From assembly GCA_019426215.1 (NCBI GenBank), contig CM033393.1, positions 6,482,046 to 6,546,045 on the forward strand: DNA of 64,000 nucleotides, given 5' to 3'. Each line of letters opens with the position of its first letter. The first letter of the stretch is position 1. Position numbers and translations under genes: made by a program. The DNA comes from Buddleja alternifolia. Its lineage: Eukaryota > Streptophyta > Magnoliopsida > Lamiales > Scrophulariaceae. The notes below the pieces were generated by a model, which was not told the DNA's origin, made no database searches, and saw only the letters and a program-made list of their open reading frames with translations. This document shows, piece by piece, positions 45,641 to 57,067 of this stretch.

Positions 45641-46238
45641 GGAGCCTACGAAGGTCTTTTCTGTACATAATCATGACCAGCCAATAGCTTTTGACGATAG
45701 GGATTACGAGGGCATGATTGTTCCCCATAATGATCCAATGGTGATAACAATGGATGTCGCAAATTTTGCTGTACATAAGGTGTTGGTCGATACTGGCAGT
45801 TCAGCAGATATAATCTTTTGGGATGTTTTACAAAAGATGGACTTGGGGAGGGTGAACTTACGAGTCGTGAGTACTCCATTAATGGGATTCACCGGGTCAC
45901 AAATCATGCCGCAAGGTTCGATAGAGCTCTACGTTTCGCTAGGGTCGGCTCCGAAGAGAAAGACATTGCGTGTGACCTTTTTGGTTGTGGATACCCCCTT
46001 TGCTTATAATATGATTGTGGGGAGGCCGATGCTAAATATGTTTGGAGCCATTGTATCGACTCCTCATTTGAAATTGAAGTTCAAAACCAGAGATGGGATA
46101 GGCGAAGTAAGGGGCAATCAGCTGGATGCCCGAGACTGTTACACTACCTCGTTAGTGCCTAATTCGAGCAAGAAAAGGAAAAGGGAAGTGACGAGGGTAA
46201 ATGTCGTGGATGAGGAGGCAGCCATACTGATGGAGTAG
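45641..46238 (+). pseudogene. Aspartic protease of Tat element 2
   Basis: The active site VLVDTGSSADIIFW is intact, with DTG at 45789-45797, followed by MIVGRPMLNMFGAIVSTPHL. The domain is open from the gag zinc finger on. An in-frame TAG at 46236-46238 separates it from RT; the RT frame continues in the same phase. Confidence 0.85.
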
Positions 46239-48669
46239 CTGGATAAGAGGCAAAGGAAAATCGATACAAGGGTGCAGCCTGTAGTGCACAAAAATATTCA
46301 ACTTTTTGAAAACGATGCAGAGAAAACTACCAAAATTGAAGGGCAACTGAGTCCCACAATGGAGTCGAAATTGATAAAATTTCTCAAGGCAAACACAGAT
46401 ATTTTTGCTTGGAAGGCTGCGGATTTTCAAGGCATTGACCCGGAGGTGATAGTGCATCGTTTGAATGTTGACCCCGAGGCAAAACCGATTCGTCAGAAAC
46501 GAAGAAATTTCGGGTCTGATAGAGATGCCATCATTGTAGAAGAGGTGAAGCAGCTGCTTGAAGTAGGTTATGTAAATGAAATTCAATTTACTGAATGGCT
46601 AGCAAATGTAGTCCTTGTACCTAAAGCCGAAAGCAAATGGTGCATGTGTACCGATTTCACTGATCTAAACAAAGTTTGCCCTCGGGACCCTTATCCCTTG
46701 CCTCGTATTGATTTATTAGTAGATTCTACTGTAGGTTGTGCTTTGTTGAGCATGATGGATGCCTATCAGGGTTTTAATCAAATTATGATGGCGGAAGAAG
46801 ATAGGGAGAAGACTTCCTTCATCATGGCCAGAGGTGTATACTGTTACAATGTAATGCCTTTTGGTCTTCGTAACTCAGGAGCCACGTATCAACGATTGGT
46901 CAATACGATGTTTGAGAATGAGATAGGGAAGACCATGGAGGTGTACATTGATGATATGCTCGTCAAATCTGTGGACGAATCGGACCACTTAAATCACTTA
47001 ATGAATTCTTTTGAAATAATGAAACGATGCGGGATGAAATTAAACCCTAATAAATGTACATTTGGAGTTTGAGGGGGAAAATTTTTGGGCTATATGGTAA
47101 CTGAATGAGGTATTGAGTCCAACCCTGAAAAAATCGAGGCCATCTTGAATATGAAATCTCCCTCAAGTGTAAAGGATGTACAAAAACTGACAGGAAGAAT
47201 GGCAAGCCTAAACAGATTTATATCTCGATCGGCTGACAAAGGACTACAATTTTTCAAAATCTTACGAAAGGTAAAAAACTTCACGTGGTCCGAAGACTGT
47301 GAAAAAGCTTTCCAGGAGCTTAAAGAATACTTAGTATCACCCCCATTACTAACAAAACTTGTTTTCGGGGAACCCTTGTTCTTATACTTGGCTGTTTCTT
47401 TGGCAGCCATCAGTGCGGTATTGGTCCGAGAGGTTGAAAATGAACATAAACCGGTATATTACGTTAGCAAGTTAATTCAAGGGGTTGAGTTAAATTATTT
47501 GGAGATTGAAAAGTGGGCACTCGCTCTAGTGACTTCCGCTCGTAAATTGCGACCCTATTTTCAGTCCCATCAAATTGTCGTCTTAACGAACACGCCACTG
47601 AAGCAAGTGTTGGCAAAACCCGATGTTTCAGGTAGACTTATAAAATGGGCCATTGAATTGGGAGAATTTAACATTGAATATAGAAGTCGTACAGCGGTGA
47701 AAGCGCAGGTCGTGGCCGATTTTGTTGTTGAGATGACAACGGAATCAGTCCTCAGAGTGGCTGTAGCGGAGCGAGTAACGCCATAGCTTTTGCATGTGGA
47801 TGGTTCATCAATGACGAGGCGGGGAGGAATTGGAATCTGGTTGCAAACCCCGGATAAGATGGATGTGGAATTTGCTATAAAATTAAACTTTGATGTAACC
47901 AATAACGAAGCAGAATATGAGGCCCTCATTGCAGGTTTGAAAATGGCGAAAAGCTTAGAGGTAAAAATGCTGATGGTTTACACAGATTCGCAGTTAGTGG
48001 CTAGGCAAGTTGCCGGAACGTATGAAGCCAGGGAGCGAACGATGATGAGATATTTGAAGAGGGTGAAGGAATTGATGCTTGGATTCGAAAAAGTTGAATT
48101 GCATCAAATCCCTAGAGATGAAAATGAGAGAGCCGATGCCTTGTCGAAATTTGCAAATCAAATTGTGGGGTTAAAAAGCAGGAAGGTAACTCTGCTGGTG
48201 GCTGAGCACTCGGAATTAGACTCGTTAGCATCGGTCTTGCCAGTTTTGACGGAGAGCTCTTGGAAGGATGCGATTACCGACTATCTAGTCAATGATGAGC
48301 TGCCTCGTGATAAGATTGAGGCCAGGAAGGCCATTCAACGAGCAACTAGGTTTGTAATGATGGATGGAGAGCTTTACAAGAGGTCGGTGGGGGCGCCGCT
48401 GCTTCGATGTGTAACGCCATCAGAGTCGGAATATGTTCTACGAGAAATACATGAGGGGAGTTGTGGAAATCATTCTGCAGGTAGATCATTAGCTTAAAAA
48501 ATAACGAGGCAAGGCTATTTTTGGCCCACCTTGGTAAAAGATGCATATGGATTTGCCAAAAAATGCTGGCAGTGTCAACTGCATTCTAATGAGATACATC
48601 AACCAGGGACCCCTATGGAAGCAATAAAAATTGCATATCCATTCGACCAATGGGGCATTGACATCCTAG
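46239..48669 (+). pseudogene. RT, two RNase H domains and integrase N-terminus of Tat element 2
   Basis: One continuous phase with a few stops. The RT spans about 46330-47140: CMCTDFTDLNKVCPRDPYPL, MPFGLRNSGATYQRLV and catalytic YIDD at 46944-46955. The first RNase H spans about 47290-47700 (LFLYLAVSLAAISAVL, ELNYLEIEKWALALV). The second, RVT_3-type RNase H starts at LHVDGSSM (catalytic Asp 47799) and has NNEAEYEALIAGLK, VYTDSQLVARQ and RDENERADALSKFAN. The integrase zinc finger (HEGSCGNHSAGRS ... CWQCQ) ends with GIDILG at 48669. In-frame stops are TGA 47070, TGA 47104, TAG 47784 and TAA 48495; each fits a single C-to-T or G-to-A change. Confidence 0.87.
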
Positions 48670-48744
48670 GTTGGTAAAACCTCACCGACACACGTGTTAT
48701 AAAATGACATAAAGTGTATGATTGACTAATTAAATTGTATGCAG
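48670..48744 (+). other. Integrase intron 1 of Tat element 2
   Basis: 75 bp, GTTGGTAAAAC...TGTATGCAG, splitting the Gly codon before PFPPAQNQKKFF. Position and phase are identical to those of the intron at 24049-24136. Confidence 0.8.
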
Positions 48745-49636
48745 GACCTTTCCCTCCAGCTCAAAATCAAAAGAAATTTTTTATAGTGGCAATTGAGCAT
48801 TTCACGAAGTGGATAGAAGCAGAAGCTGTGGCTCGCATCACAGAGAAAGTCGTCATTGACTTCATCTGGAAGAATATAATATGTAGGTTAATTAACCTAA
48901 ATACACTCGAATGAATCCGAATGACAATGTAATTCTCATTTGGAAGAATATAATATGCAGGTTTAGTATACCCCAAATACTGATATCTGATAATGGGACG
49001 CAATTCAATGGTAAAGCTATCACTGATTGGTGCTTCGATTTGAAGATACAGCAAAATTTCACCTCGGTCAGTCATCCCTAAGCTAACGGACTGACAGAAG
49101 TGGCGAATCGAATACTTTTGCAACATCTTAAAACCAGACTCGATGGAGAGCGAAAGGGATGGGTAGAAGAGCTAAATGGTGTGTTATGGGCATATCGAAC
49201 AACACCTCGTTCGTCAACAGGAGAAACTCCATTTTGCCTAGTTTATGGCTCCGAAGCGGTCATTACAGCGGAAATTGGAATGATGACTCATCGAGTGAGC
49301 GCCTATGACCCCGGAGAGAATCGGTCTACAAGGGAGTTTGAGTTGGATGTCATCGATGGCATACGAGACCAGGCATATGCCAACATATTGAGGCAAAAAA
49401 GCACAATGGCAAGAGCATATAACAGAAGGGTGAAGGCTCGATCTTTTCAAGTCGGAGACCTTGTTCTAAAAAGGGTGGAAGTGTCGAGACATGTGAAGAA
49501 GTTGGAAGCAACCTGGGAAGGACCATTTAAGGTCATTAAAATCACGAAGGCAATGACCTATCGATTACAAGATCTCATGGGTAAAGATCTACCACGCCCT
49601 TGGAATGTAAATAACTTGAGAAAAATCTATGCGTAA
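48745..49636 (+). pseudogene. Integrase core and C-terminus of Tat element 2
   Basis: The catalytic Asp of GIDILG (48660) lies in the previous exon. The second Asp is in ILISDNGTQF (48989) and the Glu in LTEVANR (49097), 35 residues apart. The middle exon 48745-48886 carries EHFTKWIEAEAVARITEK. The C-terminal part has GPFKVIKITKAMTYRLQDL and no chromodomain. An in-frame TAA at 49079-49081 replaces the Gln seen in Tat element 1. The frame ends after NNLRKIYA at 49636, the same end as in Tat element 1. Confidence 0.88.
48887..48960 (+). other. Integrase intron 2 of Tat element 2 (duplication-derived)
   Basis: 74 bp, GTTAATTAACC...ATATGCAG. The 20 bases TGGAAGAATATAATATGTAG end the upstream exon (48867-48886) and recur with one change at the intron end (48941-48960), exactly one intron length away. 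The intron is therefore one unit of a tandem duplication. Confidence 0.8.
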
Positions 49637-50122
49637 ATTGTGTATAGTGCAGTTATATAAAATTTAGTGGTATAACTTTGCCTTGGTATTTATTTGGATA
49701 AGCGTTTATATGCATATATAGTAAATCAAAAGGGGATGAAATCCCAGTTCGACATTTGACATATACGATGATAAACATGAAACGATGCAGGCAAACGGTC
49801 CCGACGCTGAGTCAAATTAAAATGATGTCAAAAGAGAGTGCAAAAGTATCTCGAAATACAACAAGTCAGTCTACCCAAAAATGCCAATATTATAAATATA
49901 ATTAAGCTAAGGCAGCTACAAAACTACATTGAATTAGTCCTCGATTATTTGAGGCTCGGCAACTGTGGCCGCGGCTTCATCCTCTCCCTGCTCATCACAC
50001 CGATGGATCGTTGCCTCTAATTCTCGCTCGAACTGGATACTTGCTCTAGACTCGCCAATAACTAAGGCGTCGAACTCCGGGAAATAAGTATAAGAAACAC
50101 CTTCTGGGGGGGATGCCGAAGG

Positions 50123-52504
50123 TCACTTGAGGGAAGCTCTCAGATAAGAGTTGGCGAACTCTTCCTCCTGGAAAATGGAGGGGAGATCTCCCGTCTCCTT
50201 CAAATAGTCGAGAGCCTTGTAGAAGCCGTCTTGTATGTCATTCAAGGCCTGATCGAGCAAACGATCGTCGATCACTGTTGAGCGCAGCATGTCGCGAGCC
50301 CCGCCCAAATGAGCATCGTCAAGCTGGCGCCGGAAGGAGGAGGACTCCTGGAATTCCCTGCGACCGGCAGTTTTGCCCAAGGCAAATTGGAGTCGTCTTT
50401 CAGCTTCGGTGCCCTCTTGCAATGCACTTAGTTGCTGATGAAGCTCAGCGTTGGATCGCTCTAGATCAGCCATTTTGAGCTTATTCGCATCGTAGGATCG
50501 GCAGAGCATATCGAGCTCTTTCTGCGAATGACGAGAGTAAGGTTTGTCTTATGCAATTACAATAAAAATTAATGCGTAAGCATTAAGTCAAACTTACTTG
50601 TAGAGAAGAGGCTTCTTCCTTGTCCTCTTGAGCAACCAGCAACTCAGCTTGGGCTTGTCCCTTATAATTCGTGAGCTCTTGTTGAGATCTCCTCAGGACC
50701 TCCTTGAAGCTCGAGTTGGTAAGGGACAGCTGGTGTATCAAGAGCTTCGTCTGAAACGACACAATGTTACACGAAGTTATAAACCACGGGTTAATACAAA
50801 AATACAGAGGCGTGACGAATGTACCTTTTTGAGGTACTGAGTGGCTTGCTTCTCGACGATGGGGTGAGGCTGATTGAGGATCAGAGCCTTATCCTTAGGC
50901 AGCAGCGTGCGATGGAATAGTTCGATTGCAGTGTTGCCACTGCGATCCTCGAGTATGCTGCTGTCCGGGTATATATGCCAGTCTTGGATAAGTGGCTGCT
51001 GGTCAGGCCGAGGAGCGGCGCGTTCAGTCACCTCGCAGTCGAGGTCGTCTTTGAGAAGCAGCGATTCTGCCTCATTGAGTAGCTCGTAATCACGAGCACT
51101 AAGCTCGTCTGAGGGTCCAGGTTGGGGGGCTGGAAATGCAGCCTCGGCGGAAGCGGGTTGAGAAGTACCCTCTTGGTGAGGTCATTTTTTGGGGCGACCA
51201 TAAGGAGCGCCTGTCAGATCCCCAACTGCCTCGGAGCAGCGACGACGAACGAGAGAGCTCTCCTCAGCCTCAGGGTCGTTTGCAGCGCTGGTGCTTCGAG
51301 GAGGACGAGGTGTGGTTGAGGTGGTGCGTGGTGGCTGGGCACAACTGGACCCCTGAACTTGGGGTTCACCAATCCGTAGGGCGGGTTGCCCCTGAGTTCG
51401 CCCATGGCCGCGACCCCGGCCGGTACCTCGACCAGCTGTAGCGGCAGCTCGTTGAGCCACCTCGGCTGCAAGAACAGCTCTCTTATCTAGACGAGCCTGT
51501 CTTTCTTCCATCGCTGCATGAGATGCATTAGGTATAGCACAAAATATTACGAAGTATAGTAGAGGATACAATACAAGTGTAAACTTTACCTAGATTTTCG
51601 ACTCCAAACACGTTGGCGCTACTAAGCCCACACGTGACAAACACTGATTCACTCATCACGACGTCGGGATTGAACATCCGTTTGAGAATGCGTTTCAATG
51701 TTCGTCGAAGTATTGTGGGTCGACCAACATTGCTCAAATCAACGAGGTACATACCCCATGGACGAGGTACATTCCAATGTTCGTTTAAGGGTGGAGCGAT
51801 GAAGAAAAACTTTGTCTTCCAATCTCCGAACGAAGATTGAGTTCGAGCTTGTAAACAACAATGACGCTGGGGTGCGAGGAAGAAAAGGCCTTCCTCCTTA
51901 GATTGAGTGCTTCGATGCACTGATAGAAAACCGTTAAAGTTTTTTATGTTCGGATGAACCCCGTACATCCTCATTACGACTATAAAGAAAATTATATGCC
52001 TATACGAATTTGGAAGCAATTGAGTGGGGCTCAAACGAAGATATAGAAGAATGTTTACTATGGCGGGATGAAGGGGAAACCTAAGGCCAGACGCAAGATG
52101 GTCCACGTGTATGGTGCGAAACCCTATGGGTGGACGATGCATCCTATCACCCTCGTTGGGGACCATAGTGCGATACTCAGAAAGGATATGATACCTAGCC
52201 CTAATGTCCGCAATATTCGATGCGGTCAAGATCGAGGAATAACCTAGCCAAAGGATTTACTACGAGCCCTATCCATGTCCGGAAATAACTAAGAATTAAC
52301 ATCCTCGTCTCTCTCGAGATTTGGATATGGAGGGGGAACGTCAGGAGACTCGGGCTCAAGGTCTATGGGGGGGTCGTTCACATTGGGTTCGGGGGAAGTC
52401 TCGGGACTACTTGAACTACTATCTAACTCACTATGACTAGACGAGGTGGCCTCGTTTTCCTCATCAGAAACTCGGGGTGAGGCACCCACACCGGAGGTAC
52501 TCAT
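50123..52504 (-). pseudogene. Antisense gene of Tat element 2 (Transposase_28-like)
   Basis: Opposite strand to gag-pol, between integrase and 3' LTR. It starts MSTSGVGASPR at 52504, with a Ser/Glu/Pro-rich N-terminus. The conserved block (about 52130-51780) has GDRMHRPPIGFRTIHVDHL, LRFPLHPAIVNILLYLRL and PTQLLPNSYRHIIFFIVVM, closely parallel to Tat element 1. Introns by splice signals: 51514-51589, 50751-50824 and 50522-50597; the first two match the introns in Tat element 1. The second exon contains DWHIYPDSSILED and LLPKDKALI, also shared. The last exon has coiled-coil character and ends SLK-stop at 50123. Breaks: a stop and a frame change near 52250-52290, and perhaps more. Function unknown. 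Confidence 0.82.
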
Positions 52505-52720
52505 AAGTGATGATAAAAAAAAAAAACAAAAACAAAAACAAAGAAAATAAGCAAAGTATGGGATTAATGAAAGAGAAAGAAAGCTTATACCTAGTAGCTT
52601 GCAAAAATCTGAATTTGAAATGGAAGACAGTCTCCGAGTAGTGAGGACGCCGGAAGAAACTGTGCTGCTACTTCTGTAAATCAGGGCTGGAGAGTAAAAA
52701 TTCAAATGGAAGGGTAAGTC

Positions 52721-52730
52721 TATATATATA
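52721..52730 (-). promoter_or_regulatory. TATA box of the antisense gene in Tat element 2
   Basis: TATATATATA on the minus strand, about 220 bp upstream of the antisense ATG at 52504 and outside the LTR, in the position equivalent to the box at 20135 in Tat element 1. Confidence 0.5.
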
Positions 52731-53056
52731 CTAGGGGGTAATTTGACGTCAACGGTCCGGATCAACTAATCAAAAGATGCATCCAATGTTGGAGAGACGT
52801 GACGTTTCTTATCTCTCTCGGAATTCAAAAGGACAGAGCGACAGCACAGACACGTTTATCGGGAAACGGCGTGTCAGAGTTAATTAGAATAAACGGCTGC
52901 AAGGTAATGATTGCAGTGGAGTAATTATAATTAAAAATGTAAGTTAAGGGAATAAATGCCCAGAAAAGGTAACAATTGCATAAAATTGTACTTCGTCAGT
53001 CAAGGGTCAAGAACTCTCAGGTATTTTCCCCTTCACTCACGAAGTGGGGGACTTAA

Positions 53057-53671
53057 TGATATACCTAAAATATTATTAGATTTAATAGTCGTTAGCTCGT
53101 ATTCCTTGAAATATATAGGGTCGTATAATTGATATACTACCTCGAATACGAGGAAACGAGATGGGTTTCACACCCGGTCCCTATAACCATGGTATTTGCA
53201 TTACACTCCAAGATCCGCGTGTTTTTATAATTCGAGTAGGGTCGGTTCATGGCCCGACCCGATGGGCATCGAATCTGTGCCACCCATCAGACACACGTGT
53301 AGGGAATCCATAGGCAAGACGTCTTGTCAATCATTCGCCCTACAGTACCGAATGGAAACTCTATAAATACAATCATTTATGAAGAATTGGCGACCGAGAG
53401 TTTGAGCAATAATATTACGAATCATTCTTCGTGTAGCTCGAATAATTGGAGACTCGAGAGTACGAACCTAGAATACAAATACGAGAGATCGTCATAATAC
53501 GAATCATATCTATTCTAACAACATGTTTGAACTACGTCTAGACTTGATCCTGAAAGGGTACGTAGGCAGCTCAACATTTGAGTGCAGTCTATATTATTGA
53601 GAACGTGACTTTCGTGCATATTATCGATCCTCTTGATTAAAATAGTAGAGGTTAGGATCCGTGCTAGATCA
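53057..53671 (+). repeat. 3' LTR of Tat element 2
   Basis: 615 bp, same ends as 35876-36491. The preceding AAGTGGGGGACTTAA (53042-53056) holds the probable polypurine tract. Confidence 0.95.
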
Positions 53672-53676
53672 GACAT

Positions 53677-56221
53677 AATATTATAAGACCTATGCCGACA
53701 TTGAACGATTTATGCCACGAAATTATCACATCGGTGCTGATCTGGACGTACATACTAAAATTTTGGGTATTATGTTAATCGGCTTTGTTGTGTTTTGATG
53801 AGTAAAAGCCAGAGAAACTTTTGTCACAGAAAACTGAATTTTAGACTTTAATGGTTTGTTTAAGTACCAGTTACACATGGGATTGTTTAACTAGTCAGAT
53901 ATGAAAGGATAGGGGACTAATGTTAGTTTACTTATGTGTTCCGAGGGATACTGCTCTTCTCCATACCAATGGTTATAAGATGACTCATGATAGAAGTATT
54001 CATGTCTGCCTTTCTCCTTTCAAGGATAAAGGTGGTCTTCAAATTCGTACCTACTTTACTTAGGATTAAGTTCCCTACCTTCGAATGGTCTCTTGTCAGT
54101 TTGGACAAGATTTAGATTTACATTTTAGAATTGAAAGTTTGTGGTATCACTTTATTTTGTATATCTAATATTGAGTATTTTTTTTCGATTACCACTTGTA
54201 TAGAAGATTAAGAAGTTGATTAGAAGGTGTATGATCTTAATTTGAATTTTGTATTCTCTTATTGTATTAATGTATAAATTTTAATTATCAAAAGATAAAC
54301 AAAAAAGAATTTAATATATGTGTGTAGATCAATTTTTATCTACCCATAGACTTTATATCTATATAACAGAACATGTCGTCATATCTTTTTCGGAATAATT
54401 TAACTACAGATTTAGAATTAGAAATCTATACACATCTGTTTTAATCCACTCCCGTTGATAAATATCTAAGCTAAATTTGGTTGTCGTCTTCTATAAAATC
54501 TGTGTGTTATATATATAACCGTTGTGGGACCCACTTCTAGGATAAGCGTTTCATGTTTGGATTATCTTGAGCGGGTAATATGTCGGTCATGAATTACACA
54601 CTCAAAACATATAAAGTTCACTTCTAGAAAATAATTACATCAATTGAATACGATAATGTTCTTTGTTGTTATCCTATGTCATAATGACTTTTTCTGAAAA
54701 TAATTACATAAAACTTTTGATAGCTACGTAAACATTGCATAAAATAATTAAAATGAGATAAATACACAGATTATTACTAAGTTAATTGATGCTATTTAAA
54801 ATTAGATATAACACACAGCTTATTACTAAGTTAATGGACGCACGCATATACCCTTACGTTCATAATATGAGCCCATTATTTCTAAAAGGAGATCCATTAA
54901 CAATTCATTATTTCATTTGCCCAATACCTTATGAAATAGAACCGCATAGCCTCTTTTATACATCGCCTACTTTTAATCATTGATACATTTACGTGAATAT
55001 ATAGTTCATCAATTAATTTCTAGTATTCCAATGCTAATTTCTAGTAATCCAATTTGGATTGCGGATCCGGTGTCCAGTAATTCCAATGTCCATTGTCCAG
55101 CAAAAGTAATCCCAATGTCCATTGTTTAACCAAAGTAATCTCAACTATCTCTCTCTAAATCCTAATCTCTTTTTTTCTTCTATTTTCCTTTGTCAACGAT
55201 GGCTTGGTAAAGTAATCGTCTACTTCACCAATGTTACCACCACCATTGTCGGCGGGTTGGGTTGGAGCACTCTTCTTCAAATTGTTCATTACATCTTCAA
55301 ATCTGACGAAAAGAATATGGATATAACGAGACAAAAACACATCTGACGAGATGAAAACGGGTGATACATAATATAACGTTTTAAATTTTTTGTTTAGTAT
55401 TATTTTCTCTTTCGTATGAAAGTTTGTTTTCTCTCTCGAATGAGAGTTTCGTCTCTCCTTGAATAGAAGTTGCACAAGAATTTTCTTGTGTTTGTTTGTG
55501 AGTTTTTAAGATTTGTTATCTTCAAAAAACTTGATAGTTGGTGTTTCAAATGTTCTTACTACATCGTTTGAGTCGATATGAATTGTATTGTTCCAGGCAT
55601 TGTAAACTTTCGATTAAATGAGATATAAGATCGATTTTTCCTAAAAAAAAAAAGGTAATCGCAATGTCCAACAAAGGTAACTCCAATATAGCATGAACCA
55701 AAGGTAATTCCAATGTCTAGCAAAGATAATCAATCATTATAAGGTTGTTTAGTATAAGGTAATCTTACAGAAATTACTTATTTGCAAATTTACTATATTT
55801 ACACCTTTAAATTGACTTTATTCCCTCTAGCATTATTCTTCCAATTGCCCAAATTCAGATTTTCTCGAAAATCTTTTACTTCTGATGTCCGCTGAATTAC
55901 TTTCTGGTTGGTACATCTCCTTCGAAATCGGAAACTTAATTCACCGTAAGAGAGGACTACATTGCCTGAAAATCCAGAATATCAGTAAATCCAAGGACAA
56001 TTCTATGTAAAATTCCTTGTTATAGAAAAAAACCTTACCAATGAAAATCTCGCTGCTTGAAATCCTTCGAAATTTGACTGTGCTTCAAAGGAGAACTAAA
56101 ACTCAAACACCGTGAATAATAATAGTAAGCACAAAAAAACTTATAAAAGAGCTAGCCTCTCTTTAATGTTTAGCTGAATCAAGATTACCACATATGTATG
56201 AGCTCAATTAGACCTTTTAGT
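53677..56221. other. Spacer with possible retroposed fragment
   Basis: AT-rich with no supported gene. Degenerate direct repeats of AAAGTAATCCCAATGTCCA type occur at about 55070-55140 and 55650-55730. Between them, 55145-55663 ends in a run of 11 A after GATCGATTTTTCCT. That could be the 3' end of a retroposed transcript (LINE or processed RNA), but no coding similarity supports it. Confidence 0.4.
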
Positions 56222-56229
56222 GCTCCATC

Positions 56230-57059
56230 CATGGTTCAAAGTATCGGCCGATATTCGATGATATCGGCCGATACATAACCGGATCGGAGGGGTCCGATCC
56301 GATAAAATCCGGCGACATGCTTCGATACGGGGAATATATGGTATTGCCGATATTATCGGATATCGGCCGATAATATCGGCGATTTCATGATAATATCGGC
56401 GTATCGCCAATATTATCGGCCGAGTAGCGACTATATCGGAGTATCCGGCGGTGGCGGAGCTTTAGGCGGGTTGAGCTTGTGAGAGTTGAGTTTGTGAGAG
56501 AGGGAGAAGGAGCGTCCGGCGGCGGCAGAGGTGGGTTGCAGCGGCGATGGAAGCTATTGGCGATGAGAGAGGTGAGGTGAGTGGTGGTGAGGTAAGGTGA
56601 GAGAGGTGGAGAGAAACTGAAAGTTTTAGTATGTTTGGGGAGAAGAATTTAGAGAGAAGAAGATGAAATGTGTATATGTATATATTGTTGTATCTATATT
56701 ATGTGTGTGACTGCAAGTGTGCTATCTATATAGTACAAACTACGAAAGATTAGGGTATAGAGATAAAAGATGGGCTTGGGTTTAATACACAATGGGCTTG
56801 ATTAAATATTGTTCAAATATGCTTGGGCTTAATACACAATGGGTATTGATGATTTATATAGCAAATTTTTTTAAGATGTATTAAAAAGTAGCAATTTGTG
56901 TCATTTATATTTGTCTCTAATTTTACTAATTTTTTTAGAATTTTTGGAGCATCGTATAATGCTTTTGTATCGTATCGCCAGATAATATCCCGATACGCCG
57001 CGACCGATATGGAATAGTACCCTCCGATATTATCACCGATACCGTGACTTTGAACCATG
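56230..57059. mobile_element. hAT-like non-autonomous element, 830 bp
   Basis: Perfect 12-bp terminal inverted repeats (CATGGTTCAAAG and CTTTGAACCATG) are flanked by the 8-bp duplication GCTCCATC (56222-56229 and 57060-57067). An 8-bp duplication and a CA-starting end fit the hAT superfamily. The subterminal zones are dense in GATATCGGCCGATA, ATTATCGG and CGATACG motifs in both orientations. The middle contains purine-rich GGTGAGGTGAG sequence and no transposase. Confidence 0.88.
56240..56440. promoter_or_regulatory. Subterminal GATATCGGCCGATA motif cluster of the hAT-like element
   Basis: Overlapping palindromes built on ATCGGCCGAT and TATTATCGG occur about ten times in 200 bp, with a weaker mirrored set at 56960-57045. 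They are likely transposase-binding sites by analogy with other hAT ends. Binding is inferred. Confidence 0.6.
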
Positions 57060-57067
57060 GCTCCATC

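Larger units (their letters stand above)
35876..53671 (+). mobile_element. Tat-type Ty3/gypsy LTR retrotransposon 2, with nested Athila-like element
   Basis: LTRs at 35876-36491 and 53057-53671 (616 and 615 bp) differ at about 15 positions, roughly 2.4%. The duplication GACAT is at 35871-35875 and 53672-53676. The plus-strand order is primer-binding site, gag, protease, RT, RNase H, second RNase H, integrase with two introns, then an antisense gene. A 7.4-kb Athila-like element lies inside gag. Lesions are few: two gag frameshifts and about seven in-frame stops, mostly of C-to-T type. The element is recent but no longer functional. Confidence 0.95.

Noticed and set aside
44994..45776. 260-codon minus-strand frame
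   Set aside because: Shadow of the Tat element 2 gag/protease region; hydrophobic composition is the usual antisense artefact of that sequence.
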